Origin: Ezakiella coagulans
GTDB taxonomy: Bacteria > Bacillota > Clostridia > Tissierellales > Peptoniphilaceae
Reading direction: 5' to 3'
Assembly: GCF_003096635.1 (NCBI RefSeq)
Contig: NZ_QEKV01000005.1
Span: 100,310-164,309 of the forward strand
DNA: 64,000 nucleotides
Shown here: positions 24,980 through 33,460 of the stretch, piece after piece
How positions within the stretch are numbered: the stretch's first letter is position 1
Layout of the letters: each line of letters opens with the position of its first letter
Made by a program: the position numbers and the translations under genes
Notes under the pieces: generated by a model
Seen by the model: only the letters and a program-made list of their open reading frames with translations
Databases searched by the model: none
Told to the model about the DNA's origin: nothing

Positions 24980-25077
24980 ATTAAACAAACCTCCTTAATA
25001 AATTTTTTAATTCGGTTAATGGTGATATATAAAATATATTCTGACATTTTTCCAAATTAAAATGACCTATTTACTTT

Positions 25078-25095
25078 TGTTAGCATTTACCAACA
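25078..25095 (-). promoter_or_regulatory. operator-like inverted repeat at the ferritin promoter
   Basis: TGTTGGTAAATGCTAACA is a near-palindrome (TGTTgG/CTAACA), placed 5 bases after the -10 box over the expected transcription start. It matches the FTR1-operon site TGTTAGCAGCGGCTAATT at 11 of 18 positions (TGTT.G.A...GCTAA). A shared metal-sensing regulator is inferred. Confidence 0.5.
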
Positions 25096-25100
25096 ATTAA

Positions 25101-25129
25101 ATTATACTCTGTGCTTTCTAAAGTGTCAA
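25101..25129 (-). promoter_or_regulatory. promoter of the ferritin gene
   Basis: On the minus strand TTGACA (25129-25124), 17-base spacer, TATAAT (25106-25101): a perfect consensus promoter. Confidence 0.9.
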
Positions 25130-25224
25130 TGTTTTTTGTGATTGAAGTTTGATATAAAATATCAATTCATTTTCTATTTGTATACTATCATTCACTATTT
25201 ATTATAATTTTCTTCTATTTCAAA

Positions 25225-25259
25225 TAAAAAACTGCCGGGCACGCTCGCCTGACAGTTTT
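25225..25259 (-). terminator. terminator of the 176-residue membrane protein gene
   Basis: On the minus strand AAAACTGTCAGGC, a loop and GCCCGGCAGTTTTTT form an interrupted stem with a U-run, directly after the stop. Confidence 0.8.
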
Positions 25260-25261
25260 GT

Positions 25262-25792
25262 TTATTCAGCATCTTTTAATTTTAGTATTTCATATTTCAG
25301 TCTTTCTTTAATATAAATAGCAAATTTTCTTTTATTCCGCATTTTCGTATAAAAAACTCCGACCGCTATCCCAATCACCGAGATGGTGATGAAGTATGTC
25401 AAAAATGTTGGAATGGACATCCCGAAGAGATATTTTATATTTATGTCCTCGATAGAATTTATTGTAAGAAGAAGTGCTCCGAACGAAAGAAGTATAGGCA
25501 GAAGCATTCTTATCATCGGTCCCACGACCGATCCCACTCTTATAAATTTGTACTTAAATTCAAGACTCACACCCAGATTTGCAACTGTTTTCAAAAGATT
25601 TTCTTCGTATGATTCATCCTTTGATATAAATGCTTCATCAAGAACTTCCTCAAGTGCTTTTTCCTTTGCAGCATCGAATCTTTTAGCCAAAAATTTAAAA
25701 TGCTTTTCAAAAAAATTCTTTTCCTTGTCGAAATAGAGATCTCGAACTTCCTCATTCAATTTTTGTTTCAATCTTTCAATTTTTATGTCCAA
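25262..25792 (-). CDS. membrane protein of unknown function, 176 residues
   Basis: A charged, helical N-terminal half (about 1-85, rich in Lys/Glu) precedes two or three transmembrane segments (about 93-112, 118-145) and a short basic tail ending KLKDAE. No family signature is recognised. It lies 25 bases after the broken M20 peptidase gene on the same strand and may be in its operon. A terminator follows immediately. Confidence 0.6.
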   Translation of the reverse strand: MDIKIERLKQKLNEEVRDLYFDKEKNFFEKHFKFLAKRFDAAKEKALEEVLDEAFISKDESYEENLLKTVANLGVSLEFKYKFIRVGSVVGPMIRMLLPILLSFGALLLTINSIEDINIKYLFGMSIPTFLTYFITISVIGIAVGVFYTKMRNKRKFAIYIKERLKYEILKLKDAE

Positions 25793-25817
25793 AACCTATT
25801 CCACCTCTAAGAATTTT

Positions 25818-27024
25818 CTAAAATTCATCTTGATTCAAATACTCAATCGCATAGAGCGCATACATCATTGCACCGTTTTTCATCGCACTTTCGTCGATAA
25901 AGAAGTCGGAAGCGTGATTGAATTTGTGTGTTCTCTCATCATCATCGCTCTTTGCACCCACTATTGCATAAGCTCCAGGCACACCTTTTCGTCCTTCAAA
26001 CCCTTCAAGATATAGACCGAAGTCTTCGCTTCCTGAAAATCTGACTTCCGTTTTAACATTTTCCTCTCCGACAATTTCCGCTGCAACTTTTTGCATGAGT
26101 TTGCCGCTATTTTCATCAATGAAAACAGGTGCCGCACCTTGCTTTGTCTCAATTTCAACTTCGCCACCATACATTTTTGCAATGTCATTTGCCATTGTTT
26201 TAATTCTATCTATGACAAATTTTACACTTTCTGTTGTAAAAGCTCTAAATCCACCTTCGATTTTAACTTCTCCGCACACTGAATTTGCAACTTCGCCACC
26301 GTTAATTTTGCCGAACGTCAAAACTACCGGCTCTTCCAAAAGGTCTATCTCCCTTGAAATTATATTTTGAGCATTCATTATAAATGATGATGCCATAATA
26401 AGAGCATCCACGCCTTTTTGCGGTGTCGAGCCGTGTGTTGTCAACCCTTTAAATGTGAGTGTGACAAAATTGTTTGCAGCGAATGTTTGTCCCGTCGTTG
26501 CTCCGATTTCCCCGGTTTTAAAAATTGTAAAAATATGTGCACCGAACGCATTATCAACTCCGTCAATCGCACCGTCTCTCACCATTGCAACTGAACCTTC
26601 CCCCGTTTCCTCACCCGGTTGGAACAAAAGCCTTACCGTTCCGTTAAACTCTTTTTCTTAGTTCATTTAAAGCGTATGCTGCATTTAAAAGCATTGCAGC
26701 GTGTGTGTCGTGACCGCATGCATGCGAAATATCTTCATTTATAGACTTATACTCAATTTCATTTTCTTCCTTTATAGGAAGTGCATCTATATCAGCTCTC
26801 AAAAGTACTGTCTTTCCTTTTTTTGCACCTTCGATTTCAGCAATAACTCCTGTAGGGTTTGCAAGTCTGTACTTTATTCCCATCTTTTCGAGCTCTTTCG
26901 CAATTTTTTTGCTGGTTTCAAACTCTTGCATCGAAAGCTCAGGATTTTTATGAAGATCTCTTCTAAAATCTATCATTTCATTTTCTTTATTCGTAACAAG
27001 TTCTCTTACTTTATCAATTAACAT
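25818..27024 (-). pseudogene. M20-family amidohydrolase/aminoacylase, frameshifted
   Basis: Two adjacent minus-strand frames together make one peptidase M20D protein of about 400 residues. The first (from ATG 27024) has DFRRDLHKNPELSMQEFET, VLLRADIDALPIKEEN and the metal-binding ACGHDTHAAMLLNAAYAL, then stops after NELRKRV. The second resumes with LLFQPGEETGEGSVAM, THGSTPQKGVDAL, and ends with RFSGSEDFGLYLEGF and HKFNHASDFF. The break is one extra A in the run AAAAA (T5 at 26652-26656 on the plus strand); removing it restores ELRKEFNGTVRLLFQPG. Both halves are otherwise well conserved. It is a recent mutation, phase-variable tract or sequencing error. The intact enzyme would hydrolyse N-acyl or N-carbamoyl amino acids. 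Confidence 0.88.
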
Positions 27025-27081
27025 AATACTAAATTCCTCCATATGCTTTTCTTATATATACCCACAAACCCACATATTTAC

Positions 27082-28254
27082 TTAATTTTTCTGAAGGAGC
27101 TTTTTATGTGTCAAATCAATAAGAAATGCTCCGACAGGTGCGGTAAAAAGAATCGATATGACCGCGATTGTGAGAACCAAGTTTCCACATTCAAGTCCCA
27201 TTTGTAAAGGAATGCCGCCAATCGCCGCTTGCACTGTCGCTTTCGGCATATATGCGATCGCCGTAAAAAGTTTTTCTTTTTTGTCAAGACTACTTTTTAA
27301 CGTCGAGATGAAAACTCCGAACATTCTAAAAATAAGTCCGCCCAAAACCACGAGAAGTGTCAACGCACCGTAGTTCGTCGCATACTTTATATCTATTATG
27401 GAGCCGACCAAAACAAAGAGTAAAATTTGTGCGGCAATCCATAGCCCGGAGTATTTTTCGGAAAGTTTTTCGGCGAGAGTCGGTTCAAAATATCCGACCG
27501 TCATTCCGCTTACCATAACCGCAATAAGTCCAGAAATCGGAATAACCTTTGCATCTTCAAAAGTCACCATCAAAAACGAAAAGCTCATGAGTGCCAAAAG
27601 TTTTATCACCATATTGGTCCTTGCTTTTTTAAAAATAAACGAGTAAATAAATCCCGCGACAATTCCAAGAATTATTCCGAGCGCAATCGAGAGCGGTATG
27701 TTTAAGAATGACATATAGTTCACGGCTCCGCCTGATTCAATCGAAAGTGCTACCGAAAACATTACAATTACAAACACATCGTCGACGCTCGATGCCGCAA
27801 GTATCATTTGCGGAATTGATTTTTTCGTGCCATATCCTTTGTCCATAAGTTCAATCATCTTCGGCACAACCACCGCCGGCGACACTGCTGCAAGAACGCT
27901 TCCAATCAAAAAAGCCTCCTTTGTTGTAATCGGAAAAATTCTCGGTGCAATCAAAACAATTCCTATCACTTCAAAAACCGCCGGCACGAAGCAGAGCAAG
28001 ATTGCACTTAAACCCGCTCTCTTCAAATCTTCGAGATTTAGTCCAAGTCCTGCACGAGTCAGAATTATTATTAGTGCAATTCTTCGAAGTTCTCCGGATA
28101 TTGAAAGCGTTTTTTCATCGAGCACATTTAAAACGCTCGGTCCAATTAAAATTCCCAAAAGAATCATTCCGAAAAGTGCCGGAAGTTTTAATTTTCCCGA
28201 CAAAAAGCTCATGATGATTCCAAAAATAAAAATAATCGATAAACTTAATAACAT
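27082..28254 (-). CDS. cation:proton antiporter (CPA superfamily) under fluoride riboswitch
   Basis: This 390-residue protein has about twelve hydrophobic segments of the Na+/H+ exchanger fold: GMILLGILIGPSVLN, IALIIILTRAGLGLNLEDL, GSVLAAVSPAVVVPKMIEL, ILAASSVDDVFVIVMFS (with the paired acidic residues of the ion site) and AYMPKATVQAAIGGIPL. ATG is preceded by GGAGG. It is the only gene behind a fluoride riboswitch, so it probably helps fluoride tolerance. Known fluoride riboswitches control Fluc, CLC-F and CPA-type antiporters. The transported ion is inference. Confidence 0.88.
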   Translation of the reverse strand: MLLSLSIIFIFGIIMSFLSGKLKLPALFGMILLGILIGPSVLNVLDEKTLSISGELRRIALIIILTRAGLGLNLEDLKRAGLSAILLCFVPAVFEVIGIVLIAPRIFPITTKEAFLIGSVLAAVSPAVVVPKMIELMDKGYGTKKSIPQMILAASSVDDVFVIVMFSVALSIESGGAVNYMSFLNIPLSIALGIILGIVAGFIYSFIFKKARTNMVIKLLALMSFSFLMVTFEDAKVIPISGLIAVMVSGMTVGYFEPTLAEKLSEKYSGLWIAAQILLFVLVGSIIDIKYATNYGALTLLVVLGGLIFRMFGVFISTLKSSLDKKEKLFTAIAYMPKATVQAAIGGIPLQMGLECGNLVLTIAVISILFTAPVGAFLIDLTHKKLLQKN

Positions 28255-28265
28255 AATTCCTCCAT

Positions 28266-28304
28266 AAAAAAAGCCGACTCCCCCTACAAAAAATTGTAGA
28301 AGTC
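28266..28304 (-). terminator. fluoride riboswitch terminator
   Basis: On the minus strand GACTTCTACAA pairs with TTGTAGGGGGAGTC and is followed by GGC and T7. The 5' arm overlaps the 3' strand of the aptamer, so fluoride binding would prevent termination. Confidence 0.85.
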
Positions 28305-28344
28305 ATCAGCAGTTGCAATTAACGGGAAACTTCATTCCCTATTA
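28294..28344 (-). ncRNA. fluoride riboswitch (crcB motif)
   Basis: On the minus strand the aptamer reads TAGGGAATGAAGTTTCCC, then AACTGC and GCTGATGACTTCTAC, the crcB-motif signature with its pseudoknot strands. It sits between a consensus promoter and the CPA antiporter, with an overlapping terminator. Confidence 0.9.
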
Positions 28345-28354
28345 AACTGTCTTC

Positions 28355-28383
28355 ATTATACATAAATTATTTTTCGATGTCAA
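28355..28383 (-). promoter_or_regulatory. promoter of the fluoride-responsive antiporter
   Basis: On the minus strand TTGACA (28383-28378), 17-base spacer, TATAAT (28360-28355). The -35 box lies inside the last codons of the upstream radical-SAM gene. Confidence 0.85.
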
Positions 28384-29278
28384 GCCCACCCAAGTCAAAA
28401 TCCGGAGTGTAAATGCTCTTCTTTCCGTTTTCACGCCTCTTTTCGCCTTGAATGAAACCATTCGTAAAGCCCATGTCGAGTGCAAAGTTTACAAAACGAT
28501 TGTACTCTTTTCCGGTCACGTCTCGATTTATTTCCGGAAAATTCTTTGCACCGAAAAGCGGGCAATACTGATTCATAAGACTGTACGCAATTTTGTTTCC
28601 ATACTCATTAAAAAGCTTTTTAAAAACCGCCTTCGCATCAAGGACATGTCCCGGCAAAAGAAGAATCCTTACAATTACACCTTTTTTTATAAGTCCCTTC
28701 TCATCATAAACCGTCTCGCCGACTTGCCTAAACATCTCGCGAACCGCTTTGTCCGCATATTCGAAATAATCCCTCGTGCCGGAATATTTCTTTGAAAGCT
28801 CCGTGCTCACATATTTAAAATCCGCAAGATAAACGTCGACAAGTCCGTCAAGCATAGAAAGAGTTTCCACAAGCTCGTACGAATTTGTGTTGTATACGAT
28901 TGGAATGTCCAGACCCTTATCCTTTGCGAGCCTGATTGCCCCCGGAAGACGATCGGCATAATGCATCGGGCTCACGAGATTTATATTGTTTGCATTTTTT
29001 TCCATAAGTGAAATCATCACGTCTGAAAGTTTTTCATCGTCCATTGTTATGTAATTTTTTTCCCTTAGCTGACTGATTTCAAAATTTTGACAAAAGACAC
29101 ATCTCATATTGCAGCCTGCAAAAAATATTGTTCCGGATCCGTTTTCTCCCGAAACTGCCGGCTCTTCCCACATGTGAAGCATCGCTTTTGACACAGCATA
29201 GTCATACGGAGCTCTGCAAAAGCCGAGAGTCGTCTTTCTATCTACATTACATTTTTTCGGACATATATTGCAATTCAT
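28367..29278 (-). CDS. radical SAM protein, PflA-like activating-enzyme family
   Basis: This 303-residue enzyme has the 4Fe-4S/SAM motif GCNMRCVFCQN (CxxxCxxC), preceded by an extra N-terminal Cys cluster (CNICPKKC...GFC) and GTIFFAG. The C-terminal half has VDVYLADFKY and VIVRILLLPGHVLDAKAV, typical of PflA-like or AmmeMemoRadiSam-type proteins of unknown substrate. It follows the rplA terminator and is expressed separately from the ribosomal genes. No partner glycyl-radical enzyme is visible. Confidence 0.88.
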   Translation of the reverse strand: MNCNICPKKCNVDRKTTLGFCRAPYDYAVSKAMLHMWEEPAVSGENGSGTIFFAGCNMRCVFCQNFEISQLREKNYITMDDEKLSDVMISLMEKNANNINLVSPMHYADRLPGAIRLAKDKGLDIPIVYNTNSYELVETLSMLDGLVDVYLADFKYVSTELSKKYSGTRDYFEYADKAVREMFRQVGETVYDEKGLIKKGVIVRILLLPGHVLDAKAVFKKLFNEYGNKIAYSLMNQYCPLFGAKNFPEINRDVTGKEYNRFVNFALDMGFTNGFIQGEKRRENGKKSIYTPDFDLGGLDIEK

Positions 29279-29289
29279 AAAAACTCCTT

Positions 29290-29328
29290 AAAAAAATAGG
29301 GTTTCGGAAAAAATTTCCCAAAACCCTT
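29290..29328 (-). terminator. terminator of the rpmG-rplA cluster
   Basis: On the minus strand AGGGTTTTGGGAAA and TTTCCGAAACCCT form an interrupted stem, followed by ATTTTTTT. It lies just after the rplA stop. Confidence 0.75.
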
Positions 29329-29339
29329 AAAATTAAAAT

Positions 29340-30038
29340 CTATTCACTGAATTTTGCCGGATTCAATTTGATTCCAGGACCCATTGTTGATGTGATAGTT
29401 ACGTTTCTTAGATATTTACCTTTTGCTGCAGCCGGTTTAGCTTTAACAATTGCACTCATAAGTGCTTTCATGTTTTCAGCTAATTTTTCCTTGCCAAAGC
29501 TCTTCTTTCCGATTACTGTGTGAATGATATTTGCTTTGTCAAGTCTGTATTCAACTTTACCTGCTTTAATTTCTTTAACAGCTTTTTCAACTTCCATTGT
29601 AACTGTTCCACTCTTTGGGTTCGGCATAAGTCCCTTAGGTCCCAAAACCTTACCAAGACGTCCAACAAGACCCATCATATTAGGTGTTGCAATGAGTGTA
29701 TCGAATTCAAACCAGTTTTCCTTTTGAATCTTTTCAATCATATCTTCAGCACCAACATAATCTGCACCTGCATCAAGAGCTTCTTTTTCTTTGTCGCCCT
29801 TAGCAATAACAAGTACTCTTACTTGTTTACCTGTTCCGTGTGGCAATACGATTGCACCACGAACTTGTTGGTCTGCGTGTCTTGAGTCAACTCCAAGTCT
29901 TACGTGGAGTTCGATTGTTTCGTCGAAATTTGCTTTTGCAAGTTCCAAACATTTATTAATAGCCGGTTCCATATCGAACAGCTCTTGTTTATCATAAGTT
30001 TTTACCGCTTCACGGTATTTTTTGCCTCTTTTAGCCAT
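29340..30038 (-). CDS. rplA: 50S ribosomal protein L1
   Basis: This 232-residue protein binds 23S rRNA at the L1 stalk. Diagnostic sequences: [69 protein letters not shown] and a C-terminal [15 protein letters not shown]. It follows rplK by 37 bases. The gene order ends here; rplJ and rplL, which usually follow, are absent. Confidence 0.98.
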   Translation of the reverse strand: MAKRGKKYREAVKTYDKQELFDMEPAINKCLELAKANFDETIELHVRLGVDSRHADQQVRGAIVLPHGTGKQVRVLVIAKGDKEKEALDAGADYVGAEDMIEKIQKENWFEFDTLIATPNMMGLVGRLGKVLGPKGLMPNPKSGTVTMEVEKAVKEIKAGKVEYRLDKANIIHTVIGKKSFGKEKLAENMKALMSAIVKAKPAAAKGKYLRNVTITSTMGPGIKLNPAKFSE

Positions 30039-30075
30039 ATTTACCTCCTTGTGGTTATACGAATAATTCTCCCAC

Positions 30076-30501
30076 TTACTTTTCTACTTCTACGCCCATA
30101 CTTCTAGCAGTACCTGCAACAAGTCTCATTGCAGCTTCAATATCTGCTGCATTGAGGTCAGGCATCTTTGTTTCTGCTATTTCTTTTAATTGAGCCTTAG
30201 TTAACTTACCAACTTTTTTCTTGTTTGGTTCACCTGATGCTGAATCAAGTTTTAAAGCTTTCTTAATTAAAACAGCAGCCGGCGGAGTCTTTGTAATAAA
30301 GGTAAAAGACCTGTCTTGATATACCGTTAAAACAACCGGAATAATAAGTCCTGCCTTATCAGCTGTTTTAGCGTTAAATTCTTTTGTAAATTGAACAATA
30401 TTAACCCCGTGAGGTCCGAGAGCGGTACCTACCGGTGGTGCAGGAGTAGCCTTTCCTGCAGGGATTTGCAACTTTACAATTGCTTGAACTTTTTTTGCCA
30501 T
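30076..30501 (-). CDS. rplK: 50S ribosomal protein L11
   Basis: This 141-residue protein starts at [25 protein letters not shown] after GGAGG; an in-frame extension upstream has no ribosome site and is not part of L11. The thiostrepton-region and C-terminal RNA-binding motifs ([47 protein letters not shown]) are intact. Confidence 0.98.
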   Translation of the reverse strand: MAKKVQAIVKLQIPAGKATPAPPVGTALGPHGVNIVQFTKEFNAKTADKAGLIIPVVLTVYQDRSFTFITKTPPAAVLIKKALKLDSASGEPNKKKVGKLTKAQLKEIAETKMPDLNAADIEAAMRLVAGTARSMGVEVEK

Positions 30502-30561
30502 AATTTCCTCCTTAAATATATCGTGGTACGAAGGGAGCGCTTCTTCCACCTCTTCATTAAA

Positions 30562-31095
30562 TTAAATCTTTTCTATTTGATCGAAATCGAGTTCGGTGCC
30601 CGTTTGCCTTCCGAACATTTCAACAAATACAGTTAATCTTCTAGTCTTTTCATCAACAGATTGGACTGTTGCCACTTGATCACGCATAGCCCCGCTCATA
30701 ATCAAAACTCTATCTCCTGCTTTGACATCAACCGGCTTCTTTTCAATTTGGTCAACCATTCCGAGCCCTTTGAGTTCTCTGTCTGTGAGTGCGACCGGCT
30801 TTCCACCGGGACCTACAAAACCCGTAACCCCTCTCGTGTTTCTGACCAAATACCATGAATCATCATCAACCACCATATTAATTAGAACATAACCAGGATA
30901 ACTCTTTCTTTGTTTAACCTTTCCCGGATTGTCCTTGTCATAGTAGTTTTCCATAGGCACAACAATATCATAGATATCGTCAATATGTCCTCTGTTTTCA
31001 ACCATCTTTTCTAAGGTTGCTTTGACTTTGTTTTCGTGGCCGCTGTATGTGTGAACCACATACCACTTGGCATCTTTTTTTCTGTCGTCGGTCAT
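30562..31095 (-). CDS. nusG: transcription termination/antitermination factor NusG
   Basis: This 177-residue protein has the NGN domain (KWYVVHTYSGHENKVKATLE, YPGYVLINMVVDDDSWYLVRNTRGVTGFVG) and the C-terminal KOW motif (VKAGDRVLIMSGAMRDQVATVQSVD). It couples RNA polymerase to Rho or the ribosome. It starts one base after secE. Confidence 0.98.
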   Translation of the reverse strand: MTDDRKKDAKWYVVHTYSGHENKVKATLEKMVENRGHIDDIYDIVVPMENYYDKDNPGKVKQRKSYPGYVLINMVVDDDSWYLVRNTRGVTGFVGPGGKPVALTDRELKGLGMVDQIEKKPVDVKAGDRVLIMSGAMRDQVATVQSVDEKTRRLTVFVEMFGRQTGTELDFDQIEKI

Positions 31096-31096
31096 T

Positions 31097-31306
31097 TTAC
31101 TTTATAATTAGTGAATAAAGATAACCAATTCCTAAATCGAGTCCATAAATAATTAGACTGATAAGGATACTAACTGCGATAACCACTGCGGTATAGTTCA
31201 TTACCGTCTTGAGTGAAGGCCAAACAACTTTCTTGCTTTCAACTTTAACTCCGTTGATATAAGCAGCCAATTTGCCCTTTTGCTCAACTTTTGTTTCTGT
31301 AGCCAT
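31097..31306 (-). CDS. secE: preprotein translocase subunit SecE
   Basis: This 69-residue single-span form is typical of Gram-positive bacteria: GVKVESKKVVWPSLKTVMNYTAVVIAVSI with the conserved WPS segment, then one transmembrane helix. It lies between rpmG and nusG. Confidence 0.97.
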   Translation of the reverse strand: MATETKVEQKGKLAAYINGVKVESKKVVWPSLKTVMNYTAVVIAVSILISLIIYGLDLGIGYLYSLIIK

Positions 31307-31320
31307 GTTCTCTTCCTTTC

Positions 31321-31470
31321 CTATTTTGTTTCCTTGTGTACTGTGTGCTTCTTACAGAACTTGCAATACTTCTTGAGTTCAACTCTGTCAGTAGTGTTTT
31401 TCTTATTCTTGTCTGTCACATAATTTCTTTGTTTGCACTCAGTGCATTCTAAGGTGATACTATCTCTCAT
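31321..31470 (-). CDS. rpmG: 50S ribosomal protein L33 (zinc-ribbon form)
   Basis: This 49-residue protein starts at [17 protein letters not shown] behind GGGAGGTG; longer frames upstream cover the promoter. Two CxxC pairs (CTEC, CKFC) form the zinc ribbon. It is the first gene of the secE-nusG-rplK-rplA cluster. Confidence 0.96.
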   Translation of the reverse strand: MRDSITLECTECKQRNYVTDKNKKNTTDRVELKKYCKFCKKHTVHKETK

Positions 31471-31512
31471 TCGCTTCACCTCCCAAGCTTTCATAAATCT
31501 GAGATATAGTTT

Positions 31513-31542
31513 ATTATACAATAATAAACACCAAAAAGTCAA
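31513..31542 (-). promoter_or_regulatory. promoter of the rpmG-secE-nusG-rplKA cluster
   Basis: On the minus strand TTGACT (31542-31537), 18-base spacer, TATAAT (31518-31513), about 43 bases before the rpmG start codon. Confidence 0.8.
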
Positions 31543-31645
31543 GGGGTTCGCCCTTGATTCTCAATAAACATTATATATATTTATGAAGACTTTGTCAATA
31601 GAAAAATATTAAGATAAAATTAAATTTTATATTTCAAAAAACTTC

Positions 31646-31674
31646 AAAAAAATTGCACGTGATATCCGTGCAAT
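31646..31674 (-). terminator. terminator of the serpin gene
   Basis: A perfect 8-bp stem ATTGCACG/CGTGCAAT with a 7-base loop, followed on the minus strand by a T-run. Confidence 0.8.
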
Positions 31675-31684
31675 AATTTTTTAT

Positions 31685-32833
31685 TTATTTTACAACAAGC
31701 GCAACAAATGTAATCACGCCGTTTGTTGTCGTGACTATAAAATGAGGACTGTCGAGAATTATTTCAAGCGGTTCGTCCACCGGAGCCATCATACTTTCAG
31801 TCTTAATTTCCGTCGCCGCTTTCGCCTCGATTTTATTTTCGTCCATCTTAAAAGATGCCGCCTGCTTTATGCCTGAAATAAAAATCGGATCGTCGCTTAA
31901 TCTTTCAAGATTTTCATTTGTGTCAAATGTTTTCTCGAAAATCTCTTTGTTCTCTCCGTTTTTTTCAAGTTCCAGAATATCTACATTCGTTTTGATGTCG
32001 CACTTCGGCACAGCGAGAAACACAGTTCCTCTTTCGCCCACTCCGAAACTTGTCGAAAGATTTTCCATCGACTCAATATATCCCGGAAGCTCTCTTGCAA
32101 CCTCCAAAATATTTTCCGCAGTCGGATTTTTCACGTCCACAAAATATGCATAGTCGCCAGGTGTTTCCATACTTTTTCTACCGATGTCTACGAGCTCATT
32201 TTGTAGAACAACATTGTCGATATTTCCTTGCATAAAATCCTTTTCGACAACATCTCCCGAAATCGTCGTAAAATTATCCTTGTAAGTCCGGCTTTTTTCG
32301 AAAGCTTTCTCCCACTTTCCTTGAAACGCTGTCGCATTTATAACCACCATCGCATTTTCCGGTTTGTATGACGGCTTTAAAATCGTCTCACCGAGAACAT
32401 CCTTTTGAATTTTTTTCGACTCATCCTCAGCGCCGCTCGGAAAATCTTTTAACACAAACTCGTCAACCTTGTTTTTTATATTAAACATATCCTTGTTCAA
32501 AATCACTTCCGTCTTCGACTTGAAATTGTTTCCATTTGCATCCTTTAAAAGCTTCGCTCCGAAATAAGGACTGTCGTTAAAATCATCCGTCACAAGAGTC
32601 AAACTTTCAAGCGCCCTTCTGTACGAAAACGGCGAATAAACAAAATTATTGTCCAAAGCGGTTTCGTCACTTAAAATCGTCGCAAGATTCGTCTTCAAAA
32701 ATTCATTGTACGCTTCCTTGTTTTCTTCTCCGTCGATAAGCGAGACCGGCGTTTTAGGTGGCTCGTCTTTTTTGCATCCGAAAATAAAAATCGAAAGAAA
32801 AGCGATGGCCAGAATAAAAAATCTCTTTTCCAT
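31685..32833 (-). CDS. serpin-family lipoprotein
   Basis: This 382-residue exported lipoprotein has lipobox FIFGC (Cys about 20). It keeps the serpin landmarks: NNFVYSPFSYRRALESLTLV (helix B, shutter), VVINATAFQGKWEKAFEKSRTYKDNF (strand 3A/helix F region), a hinge-like IEAKAATEIKTESMMAP before the reactive loop, and the C-terminal PHFIVTTTNGVITFVALVVK. Several positions differ from the consensus, so inhibitory activity is not certain. Serpins trap serine or cysteine proteases. It may guard the surface against host proteases or the cell's own papain-like enzyme; that is inference. It is monocistronic. Confidence 0.82.
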   Translation of the reverse strand: MEKRFFILAIAFLSIFIFGCKKDEPPKTPVSLIDGEENKEAYNEFLKTNLATILSDETALDNNFVYSPFSYRRALESLTLVTDDFNDSPYFGAKLLKDANGNNFKSKTEVILNKDMFNIKNKVDEFVLKDFPSGAEDESKKIQKDVLGETILKPSYKPENAMVVINATAFQGKWEKAFEKSRTYKDNFTTISGDVVEKDFMQGNIDNVVLQNELVDIGRKSMETPGDYAYFVDVKNPTAENILEVARELPGYIESMENLSTSFGVGERGTVFLAVPKCDIKTNVDILELEKNGENKEIFEKTFDTNENLERLSDDPIFISGIKQAASFKMDENKIEAKAATEIKTESMMAPVDEPLEIILDSPHFIVTTTNGVITFVALVVK

Positions 32834-33460
32834 AATATACCTCCTTTTTAATTTATACCCACACGCTTTATTATGCTAACAACCAACCAAACAAAAAACG
32901 TGCCTTTTCACTCATTCGCTTTTCGGCAATGTTCGAGTACCATTCGTACACTCCGCTTGTCTCAAAGCTCCATTTCGCGAAATCATCTTGTTTTATTCAA
33001 AAAATCAAGCGAAATTTTTGTTTTTTTGTAAAAAAAAATTTTTTTAATTTAAAGATTTAAAAAAGCTTCATGCCAATGGAACTTTTTTTATGCGCTTCGC
33101 CTAATCCCATCGTAGTGCGAAGCACCAAGGTTCGCGGGCACCCGCCCGATGCGAAGCATCGTGGAAGGGTGGTGTTCTTCTTTATATCAAAAACTCACTA
33201 TAAATTTTTGTGCTTTCAAAATTACGGTATAGCAAAATAAAGAAATTTTGGTATTTATTGAATAAATATTATTAAAAGCTCTCATTTTGGTGAGAGCTTT
33301 TTTAATGCTTGCTTTCATGCTCCATTAATTTTGAGTTTTAATGCTATATTGCAAACGTGTTACAATTCACGAAAATCCATTTACTTATACTGGGTGGGGT
33401 ATATATTATATATAGCTAAAGTAATAAAAAGTAATAAAAAGTGATAAAAGGAGGGTTATT
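32834..33460. other. intergenic accessory patch without a clear gene
   Basis: This 627-base stretch separates the serpin gene from an accessory gene. A locally GC-richer segment near 33085-33175 has repeated GCGAAGCA units (GTGCGAAGCAC, ATGCGAAGCAT) and a GCGGGCACCCGCCCG hairpin. A bidirectional terminator (AAAAGCTCTC/GAGAGCTTTT, 33274-33304) follows. I see no credible coding sequence. Confidence 0.5.
33421..33450 (+). repeat. three tandem 10-base repeats before an accessory gene
   Basis: GTAATAAAAA, GTAATAAAAA and GTGATAAAAG run head to tail into the GGAGGG ribosome site of the next gene. Copy-number change could alter translation. The upstream TTTACT/TATTAT pair near 33380-33410 is a possible promoter. 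Confidence 0.6.

Noticed and set aside
26640..26670. Programmed frameshift in the M20 peptidase
   Set aside because: The A5 run lacks a slippery heptamer with a downstream stimulatory structure; a simple indel is the simpler reading.
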